Below, piece after piece: positions 11,601 to 20,794 of a stretch of DNA of 20,946 nucleotides; positions within the stretch are counted from its first letter, which is position 1; every line of letters begins with the position of its first letter. The stretch comes from Pelargonium nanum (lineage: Eukaryota; Streptophyta; Magnoliopsida; Geraniales; Geraniaceae). The stretch spans positions 1 through 20,946 of the forward strand of contig JAYMTF010001861.1 of NCBI GenBank assembly GCA_036897485.1, written 5' to 3'. The notes beneath the pieces were generated by a model that saw only the letters and a list, made by a program, of their open reading frames with translations, was not told the DNA's origin and did no database searches. The position numbers and the translations under genes were made by a program.

Positions 11601-14600
11601 AAAATAAAAGATTGTTAACATCAAAGGGTGTAGAAGTAAGAAAAATATGTATGCAATTTCACATCTGTGCGCTTTGATATTCTCAAACACAGCAAAACAA
11701 CAGGAAAGGCTCGTGGACTGCAAGCAGGAACCAAAATACCAACTACAGTCCCGTGCTCAATTGTTCCATTTGTCCCTATGGAGTCATTAAATACTTGATC
11801 AGTTGACCACTCACGCATTGTCAATAATAACTTAAAAGAAGTGGTTTCAAGAGATTTGAAGCTCGATCCAATACAACATGTCGGATGCAATTGCAGTTTG
11901 GAGGTCTAAAATTTATTCCCTTTTTAGTTTTGAGTGAACCGTTACATAAGGATTGAAAACCCCAGTAAGTTCTTAGACACTTTAATCAATGCAAGAGTAA
12001 TTAGAAATGCGTTTTTCCACCAACTGAAAAAGGTTTTCTTCAAAAAAATTCCGCATAGAAAATTGGATATGCATTCTTTTATGGAAACTCAATTTGCAAA
12101 AGGATAGGCCAAACAAAAAGAGACTCCAGTGTTTGCACATAGCATAGAACTGAAATTATTTACTTCGCTTTGAAACCAAAATAGAAATGCATTTTTCTAT
12201 TTAAACTTTGGGGCGGTATTCTGTAAGTAAGACAACAACAACAACAATCAAGCCATTTCCCAAACATTGTTTGAGTCGGGTACGTGAATCCTTTAGGAAA
12301 ACTCTTTGGGATCATTTGCTCATATTATCCTCTTCCAATCCATTCTATCCATAAAGTTTTTCTATTTTGCAAGGAAGACCATGCTATTAGTTCCAAAATA
12401 AATGACAGCAAGTTATATAAATATCAACATTAGGCCTAAATATGTACATGACAAGTAGATATAAAGGACTTATTTTATTCATGAAAAAAATGCAAAAATA
12501 TTATAATTACTCTCGGCATGTTTTCTTTTCTTTTGCAACTTGTCGTTTTCTCTTAATGATTATCTCCAAACATAGAATTAATTTGTATTTACATCTTTTG
12601 CGGTGTAAAACCCCTTCGAGAATGAGCCATACTTAAACGCATCCACAGCCTAGGTAAACTGCCCAATTAGGTAAATAGGAAAATGTCACATAAGGATATA
12701 ACTCATTAAAAATGAAGGCCCAATGCACGAGACTTCCACAATTATGGGGGTTGTGAGGTTCATTTTTATACGTAACCTTACACCTACTTTGCATGAAGGT
12801 TGTTTGTTTCATTGACTTGAACATATGACTTAAGCTCACTAGGCAAAAAACTTAATGCTGTGCCAAGCCTCACCCACAAAGATTTATCCCATTGCATGAA
12901 AGGCAACATATAGCTTCCATCCTTTGCCTTGATAGTTCCCAAATTAGGTATATATGACGAGAAAAGGCCTCAAAAAGCTTTGACCTCAGATGGAGAGAAG
13001 CAAAACAACTATCAATTCTCAATTTATCGTTCTTAGCTAACATGTTGTCACAACTACATTGTTTAAGCCTTTTCACACATTTCTACCTTGAACAACTTTA
13101 TATTCTCGGTTCCAAATTAAATTTTAGCTATTTGATGTAATCTAAGGGGAAGAAAGAACTTAAAAGGGTATAAAAGGAGTAAACAAACAAGTATCATACT
13201 ACAATACAACTAGGGAACATGTACAACAGTAATAAAACTGTATTTGCTCTTGCATTGACCAAGCATCCTCACACATTACATGTCAAACTTGAGATCTCTG
13301 ACTTAGGTAGGTTAAATTAGCACTGTGTATAGAAAATGTCTGTATATACTAAAACGCCAAAAGAGAATTTAAGACTTTGTTTTATGAATACAGATCTACC
13401 TCTATGTACGAAGCAATAGCAGTCTTATTTGAACCACCTGGCTCCTTCAAGCTGTGTATAGCCTCCACAATAAGGTTGTCCAACCTAGAATTAAATTGAA
13501 AAAACAAGAACATGACATGTTAGCAAATTAAAATTAAAATGGTTCTAATTTGCGTTAGAAAATAAACAACCATTAAGGCTAGACTATACAAGGAAAGCAA
13601 AGGTTTCATCACTAATATGCATCACACAATATGAAAAACCTATAAAGCCATGAGCTTATGTGACATTATAAATCCAGACTAGTAATCAAGCAAGGAAAAA
13701 TAGACAAGCGGGCATAAATTCTGGTGTCTAGGGGTTAAAAATAAGTACAAAGTGCTCAAACTATTCGAAGAAATAGATGTTCAAATATAAAATTTGATAG
13801 GTTATAACTAATTAAACCAAAACAGTAGATGACATCAGGTTGAAAAAACACATTTTGTGTAAGACGGTATAACAGAACTTTATTCTGCCTCAATCAGTTT
13901 TGGATGTGTTTGCTGTTTAAACCTTTGCTATCCTAGATAATTTAAACTGAACTAACAAACAAGGCGTGACATGTTCAAATCAACCCGTGACGATAATTTC
14001 CTAAAATATGCAGAATAAAAACTTCGTATAGACGAGTCAAATCTGAGTGGAAAGCTCTCAATAACTGGGTGGGAACGATGCCACTACTTCCCACATATGA
14101 AATAGCAATATTTAAAGATAAGATAGCTAATCTGACCTTACTATAGATTTTTTTGGACCACAAATCTGCATTGTGCTACTGGAACCTGCAAGAGGCTTAA
14201 CATCCACGGTGTCTTCATCGCTCTGATTAACGGCAGTAATAGCCAGATGGTTCTCCTCCTGTTTAGGGACTTGGGGAGCTCTTTTAAGAGCTAATCTAGC
14301 CTTCTCACGGGAGCCCCATCCATTTGCCATCACACTCATGTTTCTCCACTTATCCTACACCATATTAACCAAAATCACCAAGTAAATATAGCATTAAATA
14401 TATGTTAAAACTTAAAATGAGATTATTCAAAGTCTGTAGATTCGTCAAATACCACACTTTACAGAAAAAGTTAGAGTAAACATACCTTGAGATCTACATT
14501 AGAGCGGAGATAAAGGACACTGCTAAATTCTGGGTCTTTGAGTATTGTGCGCCATTTGCCTGCCCCATGCTTAACCACTCCTGCTTTCAGAGCAGCCTCT

Positions 14601-14635
14601 TCTTCTGCTGTCCATTTCTGCTTCGGAGCACCCAT
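8609..14635 (-). CDS. TRB1: Telomere repeat-binding factor, single-Myb-histone family
   Basis: Six coding exons (minus strand): 14635-14486, 14354-14137, 13484-13400, 11594-11511, 9805-9446, 8623-8609. They total 912 nt, giving 303 residues plus TAA; Arabidopsis TRB1 is about 300. Seen: MGAPKQKWT start; single Myb (residues about 5-60) with the telobox signature VDLKDKWRNM split at residue 50; KQEEN linker; linker-histone GH1 fold about 123-191 ([27 protein letters not shown]-type SYIEDQYW, basic VKRKYRVP); Ala/Glu-rich coiled coil about 240-290; terminus LKMGIRP. Known of the family: nuclear proteins binding telomeric TTTAGGG repeats and promoter telo-boxes, dimerising through the GH1 region and recruiting Polycomb (PRC2) and histone demethylases. 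The final exon supplies only GIRP and the stop. Introns 4 and 5 (1805 and 1705 nt) are enlarged by SINE, RTE and MITE remnants. Which TRB paralogue it is remains uncertain. Confidence 0.93.
8895..9111. mobile_element. Inverted-repeat MITE-like element in TRB intron 6
   Basis: GAAAAACTACAATGGTCCC at the left is inverted at the right as GGGACCATTTTGG and ACTATTTTGGTAGTTTTTC. Both arms carry TGCCAAAATGGTC-type sub-repeats. About 217 bp, no coding capacity. It is similar in style to high-copy non-autonomous plant elements; family not assigned. Confidence 0.5.
9868..9949. mobile_element. Stowaway-like MITE, 82 bp, in TRB intron 5
   Basis: Left end CTTCCTCTGTCCCAAAATAA and inverted right end CTCCTTTCGTCCCAAACTAA are good terminal inverted repeats of Stowaway type, flanked on both sides by TA (866-867 and 950-951 in the 9-kb range), the usual mariner-type target duplication. 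It lies about 60 nt upstream of the splice acceptor of coding exon 9805-9446. Confidence 0.75.
10868..10946. repeat. Three-copy 29-bp tandem repeat
   Basis: The core AAAACYACAATC recurs with a 29-bp period: ACAATC starts at 10877, 10906 and 10935. Copies are diverged. It lies in TRB intron 5, about 90 nt downstream, in the direction of transcription, of the internal promoter-like block. Confidence 0.7.
11034..11211 (-). promoter_or_regulatory. TRB1: Possible internal promoter and alternative first exon of TRB
   Basis: On the minus strand this intronic block reads, in order: site II motif TGGGCT (11211-11206), a GA-rich leader (about 11135-11108), telo-box core TAACCCTA (11102-11095), then GCCGCCGG and GAG-ATG with GTAATT directly after the ATG (ATG 11036-11034, donor at 11033). 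That donor joins in phase 0 to the coding exon at 9805, which starts GTG-AAG, giving a predicted 125-residue form beginning [10 protein letters not shown] and lacking the Myb and most of the H1 domain. Site II plus telo-box is an established promoter pairing in plant growth-related and ribosomal-protein genes. Alternatively this is a captured promoter/first exon of another gene. No transcript evidence is available to me. Confidence 0.45.
12233..12365 (-). mobile_element. RTE-type LINE / related SINE 3' end
   Basis: A CAA repeat (12233-12247) followed by CAAGCCATTTCCCAAACATT, GAGTCGGGTACGTGAATCC and TCTTCCAATCCATTCTATCC is the reverse complement of the common plant RTE-like 3' end, which finishes in a TTG repeat. 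It therefore points along the minus strand. It lies in TRB intron 4 and is too short to code for anything. Confidence 0.65.
12700..12878 (-). mobile_element. tRNA-derived SINE (Au-like) in TRB intron 4
   Basis: Read on the minus strand, GGGTGAGGCTTGGCACAGC with a degraded A box, then ATGTTCAAGTC as B box (about 12812-12825), AACAACCTTCATGCAAAG, TGTAAGGTTACGTAT and GTCTCGTGCATTGGGCC follow the order of the widespread angiosperm Au-type SINE body. Divergence is substantial, so the copy is old. The family name is from memory. Confidence 0.7.
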
Positions 14636-14804
14636 CAAGAGAAGCACCAGACACTCCCTGAAAAATTCTAATCAGCAAAACCTAGTGCGACCCACACACA
14701 CATCAACACCACCGCCACCAACAGAGATCAAAGTTTAGCACTTTTCTGATACATATAAATACCAGATCAACAAAAACAAAATTATGCTCATGAAGCATCA
14801 AAGG

Positions 14805-14922
14805 CCAACAACAAGAAAAACATCAGCATAGTTATTTCCCGAACAATGTCAAGGTCAGCTACATGAATCCATTTGCAAAACTCTTAATGTCTTTCCAAGT
14901 TAACTTAGGTCTACCTTAAAAC
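14805..14922 (-). mobile_element. Second RTE-type 3' end, TRB 5'-UTR intron
   Basis: ATTTCCCGAACAATGTC, GTCAGCTACATGAATCC and CTTTCCAAGTTAACTTAGG with GTCTACC parallel the element at 12233-12365 and the usual RTE 3' end, preceded by a short CAACAACAA. Orientation is the same (minus). It abuts the exon-like open segment at 14923-15058. Confidence 0.5.
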
Positions 14923-15058
14923 CTTTTAATTTCGGATTTCTCACAACTGAATTCTCTCCTTTCCTCGCGGGATCACTAGTCTCTGTACCCTCCACATGAC
15001 TAGAACCATCAAAGCCCCTCATTGATAACTCAACCTCGTCAATCAGTGACAGGTCTGG
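14923..15058 (-). other. Exon-like open segment of unknown origin
   Basis: On the minus strand, an acceptor TTTTCATCAG precedes 15058 and a donor AAAAG-GTTTTA follows 14923. Between them one frame is open and gives protein-like sequence without low complexity (DLSLIDEVELSMRGFDGSS, then HVEGTETSDPARKGENSVV). It sits inside the TRB 5'-UTR intron (15529-14658). It might be a cassette exon, or a gene fragment carried in with the adjacent RTE-like remnant. I do not recognise the protein. Confidence 0.3.
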
Positions 15059-15529
15059 CTGATGAAAACAAAGCATATACATCTATAGATGTGAAGTGCA
15101 TGCTTCTGTAGGGAGAGAATTCTCCTCTTCCAAACACAAGTTCACATGCAAACATTTCTTTCAAACTCCAACATCTATATGGGTATCCCCATAAATTGAA
15201 TTGACACAATGGAACTAACATTACAATACCCTTGTCCACCTTCTAAACATCCAAATTATCTATCCTATTTCTCTAATTTAAACAGTGTTTAGACACAATT
15301 CATGAACACCAAACACAGTTAAAGGGCTTAGAAATCTTAAATTAACAAACTTTCATGCACTTACATGAAGTAGACACAAAACCCATCAATCTAATTACAA
15401 TTGAACAACAAAACAATTCATTTCTCACAAAACAAACAATGACATTTCACACCCATCACATCAAAAACACCCACAAACCCTAGAATTCGATTCCGCACAC
15501 CAAATTCAACACATAAGAAATGAGCCCAC

Positions 15530-15572
15530 CTGTAGAGCAGAACCCAGAAAAGCTCTCTGTCTCTATTCCCGT
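15530..15572 (-). other. TRB1: 5'-UTR exon of the TRB gene
   Basis: A donor CAG-GTGGGC at 15530/15529 pairs with the acceptor TTTTTCAG before 14657, placing an 872-nt intron in the leader and leaving 22 nt of leader before the ATG at 14635-14633. The upstream limit is set only by assuming a start about 25-30 nt after the TATA box. Confidence 0.6.
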
Positions 15573-15594
15573 AAAAATTGCGGCTTTATGTTCC

Positions 15595-15601
15595 TTTTAT
15601 A
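15595..15601 (-). promoter_or_regulatory. TRB1: TATA box of the TRB gene
   Basis: TATAAAAGG on the minus strand, about 65 nt upstream of the leader donor site, followed by a CT/GA-rich probable start region. Confidence 0.6.
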
Positions 15602-15934
15602 TGAGAAATCCTAAGCCGTGTTCGGAGACGACCAGGTTCAGGCGTTGTCTCTGTCCCTCCCCTTCGCCTGAGTCAGTGACAGCTTAAGGCATGGAGGAGC
15701 TGTGAAAGCAGGTACTTTGGGTGACACGTGGACGCTCTGAAACGAAATCAGCTGTGACCGACACGTGGAGGGCTCGTGTCGGTTGGTTCTTGTGCGATCG
15801 AAGGGTGGTTTGGATTGGAAATTGGGGCTGTGCGGCCGTGCGGGCGGTGGTGCCGGTGTTTCTAGGGTTTGAAGAACCATCTAGGGCACGATTCAATACC
15901 AAAAATCCCCAATTTTCTTCTTTTCCTTTGTAGG

Positions 15935-16540
15935 CTTGTCCAGCTGGTGTACTTAATTTTTTACCAAAATTAAAAATTAAACAGAATTAAATAATTGATA
16001 ATAAATTTTAAAAAAAAACAACAATTTTTTTTTGGGGGGAAATTTTATTAAAGTTTTGGGGGGTTTTGAAAAAATTAAAATTAGTTGTCCTTGTATTTTT
16101 TTAAATAATATTTAATACGTATCTTAATTAATTTTCACGATCGTTTCCTTTGCATGAATGAATGAACTTATTGATAACGTTACTTAACATGAGTTAAAAC
16201 TATCTTGGTCTTTTTGACGGCTCAATTTGATATGTGTATTACTGTTAAGTTTAATGAGAGGATTTAGTAACGTAGTCTTCAAATATGTAGTAAGATTTAA
16301 TGATGTTTGAGTTTCAATTAGGCATATAATATTTAAGTCGACTTCTTAATCATATCGGTTAATTTTTGTTAATCTTCCAACGAGGACTTTGGTGTTACGA
16401 ATGTTATCATTTATGGTATTTACTAAAATAATTAGTTTTAGTTAAGTAAGTTTCTAACATTGATCGATCACAATAAAAATTGTCAAATGTTTTGTAACAT
16501 CAAGTTATGAGTTCAAACTTGTATAAAACTGATTCTTTGG
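15935..16540. other. AT-rich spacer
   Basis: Poly-A/poly-T tracts and no open frame of note. I see nothing specific apart from homopolymer runs at about 16010-16040. Confidence 0.7.
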
Positions 16541-16542
16541 TG

Positions 16543-17140
16543 ATTTTTTTTTGTAATGGTGCGAGATTGACCATTACAAACGTACATGACAAAGAATTCC
16601 AAACTAATAATTGTTGTTCTTAAAACATGAATGGATTTTACAAAACATGTCATCTTCTTTTAAGAAACCTTGAATTACTTCACAAAGCAAAAACAAATGC
16701 GTAATATATTGAGGGAGATTGTGAACTAGTTCACCGCAATTGACAGAGAAGTGAGAGTTTGGCAATTGAGTAAATAACTCGGTTTGCAAAGCACTTGCAA
16801 AAAGCAAAATCCAAATTTTGGCAATCATTCATTGAGACATTAATTTGATATCGATCTTCATTGCACTCATTCAGCATGGGTAACATAGTGCATCTATCTT
16901 CGCTACCATATGTTCTCCTTCGTCACTTTGCCCAACTCAAGACTTTTTTAATAGACACGACTTCAACCACCTGGTCAGGAAGCATGCTCCCGCAAATTAG
17001 CATGAGCAACCCTTTGCAACCCACCATCCCTTGACGTTCCTCCACAAAAACCGCAACATTACATTTGATCTTGATGAAACCAAGTGGAGGACGTTGTTTC
17101 CTATCCCAGTCTATGATCCACCCGTCATTGGGCATTGATC
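16543..17140 (-). pseudogene. Degenerate LINE 3' end with RNase H-like domain
   Basis: On the minus strand, 17135-16923 reads GWIIDWDRKQRPPLGFIKIK, then CNVAVF and a weak match to EVVSIKKVLSWAK, which follows the RNase H-like (RVT_3) domain of plant non-LTR elements (W-PP-G-K-N-D start, EA-x-A-L-W helix). The catalytic Asp after the CN position is lost (CNVAVF), a stop follows LSWAK, and the later part (16828-16604) needs frameshifts: FANRVIYSIAKLS in one frame, FSVNCGELVHNLPQYITH in another. A T-run at 16543-16552 on plus is the likely poly-A tail. It is a dead 5'-truncated copy. Confidence 0.6.
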
Positions 17141-17698
17141 AATTGTGTACATCTTCTCCTCTCAAACCTTCACATTTCACTAATACTTGTATTGTTTCTC
17201 GCAAGTCCTTATCCATTCATCATCTATTTATCATTGCGCAGACAATTCGTAATTATATATTGAAATCGGTAGAACCAATTTGATAAACCATACAAAAATT
17301 TATTGCAGTTGAAACCCAAATTATTTTTATGTACACGGTACATAAACAAATAAAGAAAAGACCATTAACTATCAATTCCATAAACAACTCTTCAATGTTT
17401 TTTATTCTCACAATTTACATATCCAAATATTAATCGAAAACATATTGTGGCTGAGAAAACAAAGAACCTCAACATTTCTTTTGCGATCATACCCAAAAAC
17501 AGAACAATACTTCGTTAACATTTACGCAAAAAATAGCGTAATGTTAACTATATCGTCCTAGAAAATAAATACAGTATATCAATTGCAGTTGTAAAACAAT
17601 TAATCTCCAAACCCAAAAATTGATTTGCTACTTATTTTCTTTGTTTCTTTTGGTGTGATCCAACGAATGCTAATGAAGTTCTCCAAACAAAGCATCCA

Positions 17699-18836
17699 TT
17701 AAAAGCAACAATCCAAGAGGCAGCAACAACATAGAGCTGCCAAGCTGTACAAAATCAACCGAAAAATGTCAATTTTATGATTCATAATTTTGTATACGTG
17801 TGCGTGTTGTGTTTGTGTTGCGCTGAAAATTGGTTTTGGTGTTACACCATTCAGTACAAATACTATGTGTTCAACTATTGTGTTGTAACATTGTACACAA
17901 ACATGTATTATTAGTACTAGTACATGTTGAACTAAATGGAATGGATATAAACGAGCTGATACTTTGTCACATGAAACTCCCCGACACGTATGACACGTCT
18001 AAACTTAAGACAATCAAATATCAAAAGTTTACGACTTAAAAATGTATTTGACAATTCACAAACACGATAGAAAATTAGCTTGTTTAGGTTCACATATTTT
18101 GTAATCGTGTTATATCTGTGTTGAAGAACCCAACTCAATTAGTAACCGTGTCGTGTTCGTATTGGACCTCTAAAACACACACGCTTGGAAGTATAATTGC
18201 AAACTAGTAATGCGTCAAACGTCATATCAAATATGATTTTATAGCGAAGAAAATGTTGGTCGTGTTTGTGTTAATCGTATCATGTCGTGTCAACACGATC
18301 AATTCAGTTTTTGTGTTAAACATTTCGTATTCGTGTTGAACAACTAGTTTGTTTCACGTCTTGCGTCACCAACAGCAACAACTTAGACTCGTTCCCAACT
18401 CAGATCGCCGGAGATCTGAGTCACCCCTCGACCGATTCAAAGCAAACAAAGAGCAATTTTATTAAAAAGAAAAAAACAAAGAGGTACATACCAGCCTTGC
18501 AAACAACCGCCGCCGCCGCTTTGTTGTTGTTGAGGTGGCGCGTACTGAGGCGCGTACGGCGGAGGATATCCCTGTGGTGGATAACCTTGATATCCCTGCG
18601 GCGGAAAGCCGTATCCTTGCGGGTGATATCCCGGCGGCGGATAGCCGTCTTTTGAATATCCCTCTGGTGGATACCCTATTCATGTATCCAAACATACCAA
18701 ATTCAAATCAAAACAACAAAAAATAAGGAAAAATAAATACAATTGTTTCAAAATATTCATTAGTTAAATACGGTGGCGCGTGAATACCTTGTGGCGGAGG
18801 AATGCCGACCGGAGGCGGCTGGTTGTAGTAACTCAT
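17699..18836 (-). CDS. XYPPX-repeat CYSTM protein (cysteine-rich membrane module)
   Basis: Three exons: 18836-18788, 18675-18492, 17744-17699 (279 nt, 92 residues plus TAA), GT-AG introns, phases agree. Seen: MSYYNQPPPVG start; Pro/Gly/Tyr/Gln-rich repeats GYPPEGY, GYPPPGY, GYGFPPQGY, GYPPQGYPPPY over residues about 14-66; Gln run; Gly run; then the C-terminal module CLQGCLAALCCCCLLDCCF (74-92). The CYSTM family has just such a short cysteine-rich tail, thought to insert into or be lipid-anchored at membranes, often the plasma membrane; members are linked to stress tolerance and, for the WIH proteins, ovule development. The first Cys of the core is split across the second intron. The leader is about 18837-18960. 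Sixteen-residue first exon and start ATG fit known members. Specific function is not inferable. Confidence 0.9.
17790..18355. repeat. Degenerate GTGTTCGTGTCGTGTT-type repeat in CYSTM intron 2
   Basis: Many near-copies of CGTGTTTGTGTT, CGTGTCGTGTTCGTATTG, ATCATGTCGTGTCAACACGA and TCGTATTCGTGTTGAACAAC occur, with inverted forms such as CCCCGACACGTATGACACG. Similar GTGTCGTGTT-rich elements are dispersed in eudicot genomes. No coding capacity is seen, and limits are approximate. Confidence 0.5.
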
Positions 18837-19059
18837 TTTATTGATTTAACGAAGAATTGTGGTTGTGGAAGACCTGAAGAATTTCTGGGAAGAGAAAGGA
18901 GAGATTTTTTTTGTTGAGTAACGTTAAAGAATTTGGTCTATGGTTTTGGTTATGTGTGAGAGTGAGGGAATTGCGGGATGAGAGTGTTTTTTGTTTGTTT
19001 GTTTGGGCCAAGGTTTCCATTTTGGGATGTGAGTTTATGTTGTCCCCTCCTAATGTCCC

Positions 19060-19290
19060 TACAAAAATGGAAAAGGAGCTCCACACATGATTTTGAGGGA
19101 ATAGCATATAAATTATTTTCTCACGTAGTTAGATCTGCGAATCAGGTGGCCCACCGGTATGTCAGGTCATTGGTTTTTATGTCAGGTTATGTTAGTTGAA
19201 TTGATGTCCAAAGTCCAATTGGTCTTTCTGATGCATTGCTTTTCGATATGAGTTAATAAAGTAATACTTATTCCTAAAAAAACTATATGG
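19060..19290 (+). pseudogene. LINE RNase H C-terminal fragment
   Basis: On the plus strand the frame at 19080-19199 reads HDFEGIAYKLFSHVVRSANQ and then VAHRYVRSLVF, matching the conserved F-x-H-V-x-R-x-x-N-x-V-A-H end of the RNase H domain of plant non-LTR retrotransposons. It breaks after SGYVS. A tail ending CCTAAAAAAAC (about 19274-19285) looks like the element's 3' end. It is 5'-truncated and lies just upstream of the CYSTM gene, pointing away from it. Confidence 0.6.
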
Positions 19291-19299
19291 AACTCGTAT

Positions 19300-20790
19300 T
19301 TTTTACTTGAGACCTTGTTGGGAGCTAGACGTTGAATTTGTAACGAGCTTCTTTTATTTTTTTGGGTGAACGACGTTTAACATTTAAGTATTGAACACAT
19401 ATGTGGTAGTTTTTGTTACTTGTGTCTTTTCAAATCGTATATTGTAGGTGAGAAATGTCTAGTATTGAATACTTCGATCCGCCGGAGTTCATCTCTTCAA
19501 ATCTTATCTCATGGGTGATAAATGTCTAGTATTGAACACTTTTACTAAAGTTCGAATTAGTATTCTTTATTTACGTATTTCCGCTGTCCTTTCAAAGGTT
19601 ACCAATGTCTAAACGCCTTTGTCAGAGACATCTACTATTGGATTGATAACTTGAGTGACCAATTGTTTTTTCTAGCATTACACTAACTTTCTTTTAGATG
19701 GAGAAATTTAATAACTAATATCATCTTATATGTAAATAAGAATATGAAATATTCTAATGAACTTATTTGACCTGAATCAAATATACACACCACATCATTT
19801 TACATAATTTAGTGATCTTGTGATTCAAATGACACTTTGCAAGATAAAAAAACATAGATAAATTACACCCATAAGGTGAGTTCGTTTACAACAATATTCT
19901 TACAATCTTCCAATAAGAAATAACGAACTAGTCAACAAAATAGAAACGTACATTGCAAGAAAATAAACTTCGCAAAGAAATCAATCACTTTATTTACTCC
20001 TCTGACGCAATTGCAAGCTAAAAACATTCTCAGACCATAATATTTTATTCATGCAATCAAATATATCTATAAAAGAGTAGTAATAGATAAAATTAATGAC
20101 AGAATAAGCATCAACTTTCAAATTTTCAATATAAAACATGACAATTTAACTTCATACCTATCAACAAACCTTTGTCAAGAGAAATAACCTTACCATTTGT
20201 CACTTTCCTTCAAATGGCACTACCTATGATATGAAACAACCAATAGCCAAATATTAGGTTTCAATTCTTCCTTAAAATAACACAACACATTGTTTACATA
20301 CACATTTGAGAGAATATCCGAAATTAGAAAAGAAGAAACTTCCTTTTGGTTTCTTGCTCACCCACACTACCTACCCTAAGAAATGTAGTTCATGGCTTAA
20401 TTCAACTTCCTTTGACCACCTTTTCAAAAAAGTGTACTATTTGTCTATTATTATTGTGCATGCATAAGTTTAGAATATATATGATGTGCCCCAAAATTAG
20501 AATACCTTTGTATGCTCACCATATTATTATTATGAGCTCCATTTCTTAAGTTTGAGTTTTGAAAATATGAACATATTTTTATAAGAAAATTGTTACACCT
20601 TACTTGCAACGCAAGTAATTATCAATACATTTTGTTATTAATCCTAAATGTGATCGATTTATGTTTAGATCAGTTAATTATCTTTATGCAATAAATGAAT
20701 CTCACACAAATTGTAATCGAATGTGCCTAATTATATTTTATTGATTTTAGATATCATACTTGTTTATTGATAACTTTATAGTAAAATTAA
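19300..20790. other. Intergenic region without a recognised gene
   Basis: AT-rich. The only open frame of note (20346-20549, plus) has no family signature. The tandem duplication at 19425-19558 is the only structure I can support. Confidence 0.65.
19425..19558. repeat. Two-copy 67-bp imperfect tandem repeat
   Basis: CTTTTCAAATCGTAT (19426 on) and AAATGTCTAGTATTGAA (19453) recur 67 bp later as CTCTTCAAATCTTAT (19493) and AAATGTCTAGTATTGAA (19520). A third weaker echo, AAGTATTGAACAC, lies at 19386-19398. Confidence 0.75.
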
Positions 20791-20794
20791 GGGG

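Larger units (their letters stand above)
15475..15870 (-). promoter_or_regulatory. TRB1: TRB promoter region with telo-boxes and G-boxes
   Basis: Perfect telo-boxes lie at 15475-15483 (AAACCCTAG on plus, inside the start of the leader intron) and 15862-15870 (CTAGGGTTT on plus). Two ACACGTGGA-type G-box/ABRE cores CACGTG lie at 15725-15730 and 15762-15767, 37 bp apart. The segment is GC-rich compared with its surroundings. Known: TRB proteins bind telo-boxes and bZIP/bHLH factors bind CACGTG. Inferred: self-regulation and stress- or light-linked control. Confidence 0.55.

Noticed and set aside
15638-15933. Open frames on both strands (minus 15638-15902, plus 15721-15933) upstream of the TRB gene
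   Set aside because: They overlap the GC-rich promoter, mirror one another across strands, and show no family signature.
18535-18726. Plus-strand frame with repeated DIPAAD-type motifs
   Set aside because: The apparent repeats are the antisense of the GYPPQGY repeats of the CYSTM exon.
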